From: JACPDH01 sp041671505
GTDB lineage: Bacteria; Acidobacteriota; Thermoanaerobaculia; Gp7-AA8
Direction: 5' to 3'
NCBI GenBank assembly: GCA_041671505.1
Contig: JBAZBK010000012.1
Location: 108,499-172,498 of the forward strand
DNA length: 64,000 nt
Shown here: piece after piece, positions 33,327 to 42,432 of the stretch
Numbering within the stretch: position 1 is the first letter of the stretch
Layout: the number at the start of each line of letters is the position of its first letter
Translations under genes and position numbers: made by a program
Notes under the pieces: model-generated
Seen by the model: the letters and a program-made list of their open reading frames with translations, nothing else
Databases searched by the model: none
What the model was told of the DNA's origin: nothing

Positions 33327-35399
33327 TTAAGCGTTCCACACCTTGATCGACATCACCTCGTAGTCGTTGCCCATGAAGGAGACGATCTCGCCGGTGTGGT
33401 GGCCGAGGAGCGCCTTGGCGACCTCGGACTGGTTCGAGTAGATGCCCTGCTCGGGGGACGACTCCCAGGGGCCGAGGATCGTGACCACGCGGCTGACGTC
33501 GCCGTTGCGGAGAGAGATCTTCGTTCCGATGCGGACTTCGCTGGTGTCGACCTGGGCGGAGTCGAGGACGCGGACGCGCGAGACCTCGCCCTGGATCTCG
33601 CCAACGCGGGCCGAGAGGTATTCGGCACGCTGTCGCGCCGCCTTGTACTCGAAGTTCTCGCGAAGGTCGCCCATCTCGCGCGCGACCTGGATCGCCTTCG
33701 AGTTCTGCGGGATCTCCGTCTTGACGAGAAGTTCGAGCTCGGCGCGCTTGGCCGCGAAGGCCTCGGGGGTCGCGTAGATCGGCTCCTGCTCCGGCTCGCG
33801 AAGGCGCGGGTACTTCATGATCAGCGCGGTCTTGACGATCTCGCGACGGTAGTCTTCGATCTGACCGTAGCGCTCGATTGTGTTGAGGAGCTTGCGCGCC
33901 TCCTCGACGTTGTCGGTCTGCATCACGATGCGGATCGCGAGGCCTCCCTTGTCGAAGAAGTCGCGCATGCGGGCCCGGATCGACGAGAACTCGTCGGAGC
34001 CGATCGCATCGATGATCTGGTAGAGGAGCCTGTAGCCCCCCTTGATCACCGCGTTCTCGTCGTCGTCGAGGTTCTTGCAGATCCAGTAGAAGGCGTGCGG
34101 ATGGCGGTTCGGGTAACGAAGCGTCTCGTCGACGAGGCGCTCCTTCATCGCGGCCTCACCATGTTCGGTGAGGAGCTCGGCGATGGTGGTGAGAACGCGC
34201 GGGTCCTCTTCACGGAAGAACGATTCGGCGAGAACGCGTGCCCAGTCGGCGTTCTCCTTCTGGATCATCTGCAGCGCGCGAACGCGGAGGAGCCTGTCGG
34301 AGACGGCGCTCGCGATACGCGCTGCGAGAGGGCCGCGCAGCAGGGCGTCGGAATCGAACGTCGACGCGTGCTTGCCGGGAAGCTTCTCGAGCACCGCGAA
34401 GATCTCCCACGCGAGCGCGGGATCGGTGAGGGCCACTTTTTCCGCGCCGGCGGCGATGGCCGTCGCGAGATAGTCGGCGAGCTCTTCGCTGCGGGCGCTG
34501 TGCTTGCGGGCGAGGTCGAGCTTCGTCCGGAGGTCGGCCGAGTCGAACTCTCCGCGGATCAGATCGCCGGCCTGCGCCGCCGAGTCGTTCCAGTTGTACG
34601 TCGCCTTCGCGCCGCTGCCGGTCACGACGACCTGCGGATGCTTGCGAGCCGCGGTCCACCACGAGCCCCACTTCGACTCGTTGATGACGCCGATCATCGC
34701 GTCCTTCACCTCGGAGACCGTCAGCGGCCGGCCGAAGCCCTTGAGCAGCTCGGCGAAGAGCTTGGCCGGCTGCTTCGCGGCGAGCTCCTTCAGCCCTTCC
34801 GGATCGGAAACCTTGCGACGGAGGACGTGCCCTTCATTGAGCGGGATGAGGTACTTGGGCGCGGCGCCGAGCGGCACCGAGACGCGCTTGTCCTTCTCGA
34901 AGTCGAGGCGGCAGACGCCGAGGTCGGGATTGAGCTCGATGACGACGCCGGCTCCGCGTCCCGACATGAAGAACTGCTCGCCTTCGTCGTAGGTCAGCCA
35001 GAGCTCGACCTTCTCTGCCTTCTCGACGGGATTGCCGTGCGGGTCGTGGAACTTCGAGGCCTCGAGCGCCTTGCGATAGCCCGGGCGGTCGGAGTAGGTG
35101 TGATGGAGTGCCTCTTCGAGAGGCTCGCGGAAGTTCGCGGGGCGTTTCGCGAGGCGTCCGAGCTCGCGCAGCACCTTGAGGCGCTCCGGCCACGACTTCG
35201 ACTCCTTGAGAGCCTGCGAGAGCAGCTCGAGGAGCGCGTCGGCGCGGGGCCTCTCGTCCTTCTGCCGCATCGCCTTCGCGACCGTGAGGAAGTCGTCGAC
35301 GCCGGTTGGATCGCTTTCGAGCCTCGCCATCCACAGCGTCTCGAGCTCTTCCCACGCCTTACCGGCGATCTTCTGCTTCGCTTGTTCAAGCCACGTCAC
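33327..35399 (-). CDS. greA: Very long GreA-type transcription elongation factor
   Basis: 690 residues from GTG 35399, chosen because GGAGG lies six bases upstream (the open frame reaches a TTG at 35459). The last 160 or so residues are a complete GreA/GreB: the coiled-coil tip block MGDLRENFEYKAARQR with conserved acidic residues, then the C-terminal FKBP-like domain (ILGPWESSPEQGIYS, GEIVSF). GreA normally has about 158 residues. The 530-residue N-terminal part is mostly helical and may resemble the extension in chlamydial GreA of about 715 residues. GreA binds the RNA polymerase secondary channel and stimulates transcript cleavage; the role of the extension is unknown. Confidence 0.88.
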   Translation of the reverse strand: MTWLEQAKQKIAGKAWEELETLWMARLESDPTGVDDFLTVAKAMRQKDERPRADALLELLSQALKESKSWPERLKVLRELGRLAKRPANFREPLEEALHHTYSDRPGYRKALEASKFHDPHGNPVEKAEKVELWLTYDEGEQFFMSGRGAGVVIELNPDLGVCRLDFEKDKRVSVPLGAAPKYLIPLNEGHVLRRKVSDPEGLKELAAKQPAKLFAELLKGFGRPLTVSEVKDAMIGVINESKWGSWWTAARKHPQVVVTGSGAKATYNWNDSAAQAGDLIRGEFDSADLRTKLDLARKHSARSEELADYLATAIAAGAEKVALTDPALAWEIFAVLEKLPGKHASTFDSDALLRGPLAARIASAVSDRLLRVRALQMIQKENADWARVLAESFFREEDPRVLTTIAELLTEHGEAAMKERLVDETLRYPNRHPHAFYWICKNLDDDENAVIKGGYRLLYQIIDAIGSDEFSSIRARMRDFFDKGGLAIRIVMQTDNVEEARKLLNTIERYGQIEDYRREIVKTALIMKYPRLREPEQEPIYATPEAFAAKRAELELLVKTEIPQNSKAIQVAREMGDLRENFEYKAARQRAEYLSARVGEIQGEVSRVRVLDSAQVDTSEVRIGTKISLRNGDVSRVVTILGPWESSPEQGIYSNQSEVAKALLGHHTGEIVSFMGNDYEVMSIKVWNA

Positions 35400-35490
35400 G
35401 AATTGCCTCCGATGTCCAAGAGAGTCTGCCGGCGGCGCGATGCCGCCACCGGGACCCAAGACTCTAACAAAAAGCGGGCCGTTCGAACAA

Positions 35491-35518
35491 AAGAAGGCGG
35501 CCAGAGGGCCGCCTTCTT
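35491..35518 (-). terminator. Intrinsic terminator after the 52-residue gene
   Basis: Perfect 12-bp arms (AAGAAGGCGGCC / GGCCGCCTTCTT) with an AGAG loop. Read on the minus strand it runs into TTGTTCG. It lies between the 52-residue gene and the greA-like gene, so the latter has its own promoter or depends on read-through. Confidence 0.75.
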
Positions 35519-35543
35519 TGAGTCGTTCGATCGCCGTCGCGAC

Positions 35544-35702
35544 CTATTTGCGCATCTTGACCAGCTCGCGGAAGACGTCGAACGGGAGGTTCTCGCCTTT
35601 CACGATCTGGCGGAGGTGACGGAGGGCGACCTTGCGGTCGGCCACGTCGGCCAGTTCGATCGAATGCTTGTGCAGGATTTCGTGTGCCTTCTTTTCCGGC
35701 AT
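35544..35702 (-). CDS. Conserved-looking 52-residue small protein
   Basis: ATG 35702 has GAGGAG nine bases upstream and the frame ends in TAG at 35544. The product is basic and amphipathic: MPEKKAHEILHKHSIELA followed by DVADRKVALRHLRQIV and ending FRELVKMRK. It has strong coding character (GC-rich third positions, no rare codons) and is followed by a clear terminator, so it is very probably expressed. I do not recognise a family. Likely a helical bundle, possibly nucleic-acid or protein binding. Confidence 0.65.
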   Translation of the reverse strand: MPEKKAHEILHKHSIELADVADRKVALRHLRQIVKGENLPFDVFRELVKMRK

Positions 35703-35831
35703 TTTCGGGGACTCCTCGACTGCAGATGTTGATGAAAAGGGATTGAAACCGGAGAACTGCTAGTGCCGCGAGAAACGGGGCTGGCCCGCCCGCTATTCCA
35801 GCGCCAGACCCGCGCGTTCGCCGCCGGGCGG

Positions 35832-35929
35832 AATTGAGAATTGAGAATTGGGAGATCGGGGACGAGCGATATCGCGCTAAATGAGGCTTCGGCGCAGCCC
35901 GCTCCCTCACCCTTTCTCAATTCTCAATT
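35832..35929. repeat. Inverted AATTGAG heptad arrays at the end of mpl
   Basis: AATTGAG, AATTGAG, AATTGGG (35832-35852) then AGATCGG; the inverse is CTCAATT twice (35916-35929). The right array encodes the last Asn codon and TGA stop of mpl (35924-35929). Spacer of about 60 bases without obvious structure. Confidence 0.82.
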
Positions 35930-37375
35930 CGTCTCTCCCGCAGCCAGCGCGTTCAGCACTTTTTCGTGCACGCCGCCGAACGCTCCCGACGACATCGCGA
36001 TCACGACGTCGCCGTCGCGCGCCTCGCGCGCGGCGAGCCGCGCGATCTCGTCGAAGTCGTCGAGCTGGTCGGCGGCGACTCCCTTTCCGCGGAGCGCCTC
36101 GAGGATCGCTTCGACCGACATCATCTTCTCGATGCCGTATCGCTCGACGTAGCGCTGGCGGTGGAAGACGGGGCCGATGATCACGCGGTCGGCGGCGAGG
36201 AAGGCCTTCTTGTATGGCTCCTCGAACTCGCGGCGGCTCGAGCTGATCGAGCGCGGCTCGAAGAGGGCGATGATCCTCGCGTGCGGGTAGCGGTCGCGCG
36301 CGCCGCGCAGCGTCGTCTCGATCGCCGTCGGATGATGCGCGAAGTCGTCGATCACGGTCACGCCGCGCACGACGCCGCGCACCTCCATCCGCCTCTTGAT
36401 GCCGAGGAACGTGGCGAGGCCGTCGGCGATGGCCTGATGTCCCGCGCCGCGATGGTGCGCCACGGCGATATTCGCGAGCGCGTTCGCGACGTTGTGCATG
36501 CCCGAAAGCGGCGTCGACACGCGGTGCCACTCGCGCCCGTCGACGACGACGGTGAAGGTCGTCCGGCCCGGTGCGAGCACGATGTCGCGCGCCTGCCAGT
36601 CGCACTGCGGCCCAAAACCGAACGTCACCCACTTCGCCTTCGCATCGGCCCGGAGCCGCTGCACGATCGGGTCGTCGCCGTTCGCGACGATCATCCCCGA
36701 CTCGGCGACGCCGGCGACGGCAAGCCGGAACGCGTCGACCACCGCTTCGAGGCCGTCGAAGATGTCGGCGTGGTCGAACTCGATATTGTTGAGAATCAGC
36801 GTGTCGGCGCGGTAGTGAACGAACTTCGGCCCCTTGTCGAAGAACGCCGTGTTGTACTCGTCTCCCTCGATCACGAACTCCGCGCCGCGCCCGAGGCGGT
36901 AGTTCTGGTTGAAGTTCAGCGGGATGCCACCGACCACGAACGAGGGGCTGTGCCCCGCGGCCTCGAGCATCCAGGCAAGAAGCGAGGTCGTCGTCGTCTT
37001 GCCGTGGGTTCCGGCCACGACGATCGAGTGCTTGCCTCGGATGAAGAGCCCGTGGATCGCCTCCGGCATCGAGGTGTACGCGAGGTCGAGCTCGAGCACC
37101 CGCGCAGCCTCGGGGTTGGTCTTTGCAATTGCGTTACCGATGACCACGAGGTCGGGGCGGAACTTCTCGAGATGCTCGCCCGTATACCCGTCGAGAATGG
37201 CGATGCCGAGACCCTCGAGGTACGTCGACATCGGCGGGTAGACATGCTCGTCCGAGCCGGAGACTTCAAATCCCCGCTCCTTGAGCATGCCTGCAAGCGA
37301 CGCCATGGCAGTGCCGCAGATTCCGACGAGGTACACACTTTCGAGGCGGGAGTCGATTTCGCGAAGGTGGGGCAT
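35924..37375 (-). CDS. mpl: UDP-N-acetylmuramate:L-alanyl-gamma-D-glutamyl-meso-DAP ligase
   Basis: A murein-recycling ligase that re-attaches the salvaged tripeptide to UDP-MurNAc with ATP. 483 residues from ATG 37375 (GGAG five bases upstream; an ATG at 37396 is less likely). Mur-ligase landmarks are the N-terminal Rossmann block VYLVGICGTAMASLAGML (14-31), the P-loop GTHGKTTTTS (122-131), ILNNIEFDHADIF and the C-terminal IDDFAHHPTAIETTL. The N-terminal GICGTAM and the FDHADIF block separate Mpl from MurC. It implies DAP-containing peptidoglycan and recycling. Confidence 0.94.
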   Translation of the reverse strand: MPHLREIDSRLESVYLVGICGTAMASLAGMLKERGFEVSGSDEHVYPPMSTYLEGLGIAILDGYTGEHLEKFRPDLVVIGNAIAKTNPEAARVLELDLAYTSMPEAIHGLFIRGKHSIVVAGTHGKTTTTSLLAWMLEAAGHSPSFVVGGIPLNFNQNYRLGRGAEFVIEGDEYNTAFFDKGPKFVHYRADTLILNNIEFDHADIFDGLEAVVDAFRLAVAGVAESGMIVANGDDPIVQRLRADAKAKWVTFGFGPQCDWQARDIVLAPGRTTFTVVVDGREWHRVSTPLSGMHNVANALANIAVAHHRGAGHQAIADGLATFLGIKRRMEVRGVVRGVTVIDDFAHHPTAIETTLRGARDRYPHARIIALFEPRSISSSRREFEEPYKKAFLAADRVIIGPVFHRQRYVERYGIEKMMSVEAILEALRGKGVAADQLDDFDEIARLAAREARDGDVVIAMSSGAFGGVHEKVLNALAAGETN

Positions 37376-37542
37376 CGGTTCTCCGGCGCGGAGCAACTCG
37401 ATCGCGCTCCGTGTTTGCCGAGTATTTTTAGTGTTTTAGCTCATCCCGGCCAGGGAATAGGGGCGTACGAAGGGCCGTTGCGAGCCGTTCGGACACCCAC
37501 GGGAACAATTAACGGTCCAACATCGCAGGAGGATAGTAACCC

Positions 37543-38604
37543 ATGGCTAAGAAGCCTCTTCTCTTGATGGCGCTAGTCGCCCTCGTCACACTGACCTTCT
37601 CGGTCGGGGCGTTCGCCCAGGACAAGCTCGCGGAAGCGTCTGCACTGAAACCGAAGATCACGCTCGTCGAGCCGGTCAAAGACTTCGGCACCGTTGCCAA
37701 GGGCCAGAAGCTCGACTGGACGTTCGTAATCAAGAACACCGGCGCCGCCGATCTCGAGATCAAGAGCGCGAACCCGACCTGCGGCTGCACGGTCGCCGAC
37801 TACGACAAGATCATCAAGCCGGGTCAGACCGGAAAGGTCACGGCGCACGTCGACACGTCGAACTTCACCGGCCCGATCTCGAAGGCCGTGACGATTCAGT
37901 CCAACGACGCCGACACCCCCACCGCGCAGGTCACCATCAACGCGATCGTCAAGCCCTACGTCGACACGTTCCCTTCGGGATACGTGCGTTACACGCTTCT
38001 CCAGGGTGAGGAGCTGACGAACAGCGTCACGCTCTTCTCCGAAGACGAGGCGCCGCTCGAGATCGTCGGCGTGACCACCCCGGGCGACTGGGTCAAGGTC
38101 AAGTACGCGAAGATCGCGCTCGACAGCGACCGCGTCAAGGCCGGCCGCGCGGGGCAGAACCAGTACAAGATCGACGTCACGGTCGGCGGCCCGACCGCCC
38201 CGATCGGCCCGCTCACCGACAAGATCGTGATCAAGACGAACTCGAAGTTCCAGCCCGAGTTCCGCCTCAGCCTCACCGGCATGGTCCGGCCGACGTACAT
38301 CGTCGCGCCGAGCGTCGTCAACTTCGGCGAGATCCCCGCGAAGACCGAGGGCGCCGAGCGCCTGCTCACCGTGCAGTCGAACAACCGCGCCAAGATGGAC
38401 GCCTTCAAAATCGAGAAGGTGGAGACGACGATCCCCGGCGTCACCGCCGAGATCAAATCGACCGAGCAGCCCGGAATCTTCGAGGTCAGCGTCAAGGTCT
38501 CGAAGGCTGCAAAGCCCGGCGAGTTCGATGGCAAAGTGAAGATCACCACGAACGACCCGCTCAAGCCGATGACCGAAATCCCGGTCAAGGGCCTGGTCAA
38601 GTAA
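37543..38604 (+). CDS. Secreted DUF1573 (ASH/MSP-like beta-sandwich) protein
   Basis: 353 residues. AGGAGG lies upstream of the ATG and a clear signal peptide ends at GAFAQ (about residue 25). The first domain is DUF1573: PVKDFGTVAKGQKLDWTFVIKNTGAADLEI (shown in part) and the paired-cysteine block NPTCGCTVADYD. Two further immunoglobulin-like repeats follow (VVNFGEIPAKTEGAERLLTV). Role unknown; such proteins sit in the periplasm or on the surface. Divergent from mpl and closed by a strong terminator. Confidence 0.88.
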   Translation: MAKKPLLLMALVALVTLTFSVGAFAQDKLAEASALKPKITLVEPVKDFGTVAKGQKLDWTFVIKNTGAADLEIKSANPTCGCTVADYDKIIKPGQTGKVTAHVDTSNFTGPISKAVTIQSNDADTPTAQVTINAIVKPYVDTFPSGYVRYTLLQGEELTNSVTLFSEDEAPLEIVGVTTPGDWVKVKYAKIALDSDRVKAGRAGQNQYKIDVTVGGPTAPIGPLTDKIVIKTNSKFQPEFRLSLTGMVRPTYIVAPSVVNFGEIPAKTEGAERLLTVQSNNRAKMDAFKIEKVETTIPGVTAEIKSTEQPGIFEVSVKVSKAAKPGEFDGKVKITTNDPLKPMTEIPVKGLVK

Positions 38605-38630
38605 GGAACGAGCACACGCCGAAATCACAA

Positions 38631-38658
38631 AGGGCCTCCGGAAACGGAGGCCCTTTTC
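38631..38658 (+). terminator. Intrinsic terminator of the DUF1573 gene
   Basis: AGGGCCTCCG-GAAA-CGGAGGCCCT, a perfect 10-bp stem with a GAAA tetraloop, followed by TTTCGTTG. A textbook rho-independent terminator. Confidence 0.92.
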
Positions 38659-38674
38659 GTTGTGCGGATGATTT

Positions 38675-38772
38675 GAAGTTGGAACGTAGAACGCTGAATT
38701 CAGAATCCAGAAAGGGGCAACCACATCGCCTTGTTTCTGGGTTCTGAATTCAGCGTTCTGCGTTCTAACTTC
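38675..38772. repeat. Inverted GAANNNN heptad arrays between convergent genes
   Basis: GAAGTTG, GAACGTA, GAACGCT, GAATTCA, GAATCCA, GAA (38675-38712) and the near-exact inverse at 38735-38772 with a 22-base loop. Same family as the 43-bp perfect repeat at 22819-22916. Confidence 0.88.
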
Positions 38773-38795
38773 AAACGAAAAATTCGCGGTCGCGC

Positions 38796-39446
38796 CTACC
38801 GCTTGACCGCAATCCCGACGCCGTCGCCGACCGGAACGATCGTCGCGATGAAGTCCGGGTCGCTGACGAATCGCTCGTTGAACGTGCGAATCGCCTCCGT
38901 TGAGGCTCGCTGATCCTCGCTCTTCGCTCCCTCGGCGACCTGCCCTCCCCAGAGGAGGTTATCGACGAAGATCACGGCGCCGGGCGTGAGCCGGTCGCGG
39001 ACGAGCGCCAGGTAATCGAAGTATTCGGTCTTCACGCAATCGATGAAGACGAAGTCCCAGGGGCCTTCGAGCCGTGTCAGCACCTCGAGCGCCGCGCCGC
39101 GATGGAACGTGACTCGCTCGGCGAGCCCCGCTTCGCGCACGAACTCCTGCGCGGTCCGGAGCGTTTCGGGGTCGATCTCGATCGTCTCGATCCCGGCGTC
39201 GGGACAGGCCCGCCCCATCACGACGACCGAGTAGCCGATGTTCGTTCCGATCTCGAGAATGCGCTTCGGCGTCCGCGTCGCGAGAACGACGCGCATCAGC
39301 TGGGCGACCTCGCGATCGGCGATCGGATGGCGCTGCTCCGCGGCCACGCGCTCCATCAGCGCGAGAAGCGCGTCGCCTTCGGGCAGAAGCGTGTCGAGAT
39401 ACTCGGCCTGCGCCCTGCGCAGAATCACATCCATCCCAGCCTTCAT
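38796..39446 (-). CDS. SAM-dependent O-methyltransferase (COMT/TrmR-like family 3)
   Basis: 216 residues, normal for the family. SAM-binding motif ILEIGTNIGYSVVVMGRA (64-81), acidic residue in ETIEIDPE, and the metal-binding block FVFIDCVKTEYFDYL with FVDNLLWGG. In this family the same fold methylates catechol-like small molecules or tRNA 5-hydroxyuridine (TrmR). Bacterial genes lying near prfA and translation genes would fit TrmR, but this is only a guess. Confidence 0.88.
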   Translation of the reverse strand: MKAGMDVILRRAQAEYLDTLLPEGDALLALMERVAAEQRHPIADREVAQLMRVVLATRTPKRILEIGTNIGYSVVVMGRACPDAGIETIEIDPETLRTAQEFVREAGLAERVTFHRGAALEVLTRLEGPWDFVFIDCVKTEYFDYLALVRDRLTPGAVIFVDNLLWGGQVAEGAKSEDQRASTEAIRTFNERFVSDPDFIATIVPVGDGVGIAVKR

Positions 39447-39485
39447 CGCATCGCCCCCAGGAGACGGACGAAGCTACCGTCGTCT

Positions 39486-39499
39486 CTCAATTCTCAATT
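39486..39499. repeat. Two CTCAATT heptads before the O-methyltransferase gene
   Basis: GTCTCTCAATT-CTCAATT-CCGCC, the same outer border as the right edges of the elements at 4612-4981 and 15191-15343. It is a solo half element without an inverted partner, in the 73-base gap between prfA and the methyltransferase. Confidence 0.6.
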
Positions 39500-39519
39500 C
39501 CGCCGCCACCGGCGCCCGC

Positions 39520-40599
<1,080 letters not shown>

Positions 40600-40633
40600 G
40601 GGCAACTCCTCGGACTGTTTTTCGCGGGCAAAC

Positions 40634-40668
40634 AAAAAGGCGGGAAGACGATTACACGTCCTCCCGCC
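40634..40668 (-). terminator. Intrinsic terminator of the DUF1385 gene
   Basis: On the minus strand: GGCGGGAGGACG, loop TGTAAT, CGTCTTCCCGCC (one G-U pair), followed by TTTTTG. It ends the rpmE-DUF1385 transcript before prfA. Confidence 0.88.
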
Positions 40669-40686
40669 GGGTTTGAAACAGGTCAG

Positions 40687-41703
40687 CTAAGCAACAGCGG
40701 CGCGGGCCGGCTCCACGGTGTCGTAGACGAGCGCTTCGCGCAGCGCGACGATCGCGATCTCGAGTTGCTTGTCGTCGGGAGGCTTGGTCGTGATCCGCTG
40801 CAGCCAGAGGCCCGGCGCGATGAGCCCGCGGCAGAACTTGCTGTCGAGGTGTCGCGCCGAGAATCGGATGATCTCGTACGCGAGCCCGGCGATCAGCGGA
40901 AGCAGGATGACGCGGCCGCCGAACTTCACGAGGAACGGAGCCGTCGTCGGGATCAGCGAGAAGACGACGATCGACACCGCCATGACGAAGAGCAGGAAGC
41001 TCGTGCCGCAGCGCGGGTGAAGCGTCGACTTCCCGCGCGCGTTCTCGACCGTCAGCTCCTCGCGCGCCTCGAACGTGAAGACCGTCTTGTGCTCGGCGCC
41101 GTGGTACTGGAAGAGCCTCTTGATGTCGTCCATCATCGAGATCGCCAGCACGTAACCGAAGAAGAGGAAGGCGCGGATCACGCCGTCGATCACGTTGTAG
41201 GTGAAGTGCCCCATTCCAGGGAGCAGGTAGTGCTTGATCAGGTTGGTGAGCCCGAGGGGCGCGAGAACGAAGAGGCCGATCCCGAGAACGAAGGCGAACG
41301 CCATCGTCCCGGCGATCGCGCCGTTCGAGAGCTCCTGCTCGCCCTGCTCATCGACCGCCGAGGCGGCCGCGGAGAAGTTGAGAGCGCGCATCCCAAGGAT
41401 CAGCGAGTGAACGAGCACGACCGAGCCGCGCAGCACCGGAAAGCGGAGGAACGGATACTTCTTCGTCACCGAAACGAGCTTGTCGTTCCGGAGCGCGATC
41501 CCTCCGTCCGGCTGGCGGACGGCCACGGCATAGCCGGTGAGCGAGCGCATCATCACGCCCTCGATCACCGCCTGGCCGCCGATGAGCATGTCGACGTTCC
41601 GGTCCGACTTGGAGTCGGTACCGGAAGTCAGACCGTTCGCGATCGAGCCAAGCAGCCCGGCCGACAAGCGGGCCGTCGCTGTCCAGCACTGCCGCAGGTT
41701 CAT
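40687..41703 (-). CDS. DUF1385 membrane protein
   Basis: 338 residues. Family signatures are IGGQAVIEGVMMR (41-53) and YHGAEHKTVFTFE, plus the CGTSFLLFV block. Five or so membrane segments. This protein is commonly found between rpmE and prfA, the same synteny as here, and its function is unknown (a metal-dependent membrane enzyme is conceivable given the conserved His residues). The start is uncertain because the first 38 residues are outside the conserved part; the ATG at 41589 is an alternative. It follows rpmE by five bases. Confidence 0.88.
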   Translation of the reverse strand: MNLRQCWTATARLSAGLLGSIANGLTSGTDSKSDRNVDMLIGGQAVIEGVMMRSLTGYAVAVRQPDGGIALRNDKLVSVTKKYPFLRFPVLRGSVVLVHSLILGMRALNFSAAASAVDEQGEQELSNGAIAGTMAFAFVLGIGLFVLAPLGLTNLIKHYLLPGMGHFTYNVIDGVIRAFLFFGYVLAISMMDDIKRLFQYHGAEHKTVFTFEAREELTVENARGKSTLHPRCGTSFLLFVMAVSIVVFSLIPTTAPFLVKFGGRVILLPLIAGLAYEIIRFSARHLDSKFCRGLIAPGLWLQRITTKPPDDKQLEIAIVALREALVYDTVEPARAAVA

Positions 41704-41707
41704 CAGC

Positions 41708-41917
41708 TTAGGCCTGCCCCTTGGCGGCGTAGCGCTTCTGGAAGCGATCGATGCGGCCCGCCGCGTCGATGAGCTTCTGCTTGCCGGTGAAGAACGGGTG
41801 GCATTTCGAGCAGATCTCGATGCGGAGGTCGCTCTTGGTCGAACCGGTCTCCCAGGTCTCGCCGCACGCGCAGTGGACCTGAACCGTGTGGTACTTCGGA
41901 TGGATTTCAGCCTTCAT
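41708..41917 (-). CDS. rpmE: 50S ribosomal protein L31 (zinc-binding type)
   Basis: 69 residues. The C+ form with four cysteines (HCACGETW, CSKCHPFFTG) that hold a structural zinc. KAEIHPKYHTVQVHCACG is the standard N-terminus. Start codon at 41917 has AAGGG upstream. No paralogous C- form is seen nearby. First gene of the rpmE-DUF1385 transcription unit. Confidence 0.97.
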   Translation of the reverse strand: MKAEIHPKYHTVQVHCACGETWETGSTKSDLRIEICSKCHPFFTGKQKLIDAAGRIDRFQKRYAAKGQA

Positions 41918-42004
41918 GATTTGTCCCTTTGCAGAATCTTATGGCGAAACGGGCAAACGCAGGACTTATGGCGTTTTATTCTAGGACGTGGGGGATGTGG
42001 GACG

Positions 42005-42032
42005 AATTGAGAATTGAGAATTGAGAATTGAG
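42005..42032. repeat. Four tandem AATTGAG heptads
   Basis: Perfect copies at 42005-42032 followed by AGAGATT. A solo array, upstream of rpmE, at the left of a 515-base gene-free stretch (41918-42432) that holds three different heptad families. Confidence 0.88.
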
Positions 42033-42184
42033 AGATTTCCTGGGGCGCTGGAACCGTCAACATGGCTCTGGACGGCCCTATTGCGGAGGGCGGCCACGCG
42101 CGGTTTCGGGCCTGCTTTCCTGCCTGAGGCTCCACAGGCCGCGGGCGCACTAGCCTTGATCTAACCGAGGAGAAGTTCAAGTTA

Positions 42185-42271
42185 GAAGTTAGAACGATGA
42201 AGTGAGAACCCAGAAACGTAGCCGCCCCGGCCCTTCTGGATTCAAAATTCAACGTTCTAACTTCTAACTTC
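42185..42271. repeat. Inverted GAANNNN heptad arrays
   Basis: GAAGTTA, GAACGAT, GAAGTGA, GAACCCA, GAA (42185-42215) and the inverse TTC, TGGATTC, AAAATTC, AACGTTC, TAACTTC, TAACTTC (42234-42271). Same family as those at 21172, 22819 and 38675. Confidence 0.8.
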
Positions 42272-42300
42272 AGCTTCTCGGGTGTCAATCAAAGCAATTC

Positions 42301-42387
42301 GGCCGCGGGCGGGGACGCCCGCGACCCTGCCGGCGGGACGCCGGCGCTACGCGAACTTCTGCCTGCTTTGACCTTTGACCTTTGACC
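42301..42387. repeat. Two GC-rich stem-loops and three TTTGACC heptads before ppk2
   Basis: Stem-loops CGCGGGCG-GGGA-CGCCCGCG (42304-42323) and GCCGGCG-GGA-CGCCGGC (42329-42345), then GCTACG, linker GCCTGCT and three perfect TTTGACC units (42367-42387). Same core and linker as at 6014-6238 and 9944-10117. Confidence 0.82.
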
Positions 42388-42432
42388 TCCGGGCTGCCTC
42401 TCGCCATTACAATCTCCCCGACGGAGGTTCCC

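Noticed and set aside
33228..35732. 834-codon plus-strand frame opposite the greA-like gene; similar long frames at 39238-41772, 17457-19304 and 35966-37567
   Set aside because: All are mirror frames of well-supported minus-strand genes and show only low-complexity composition.
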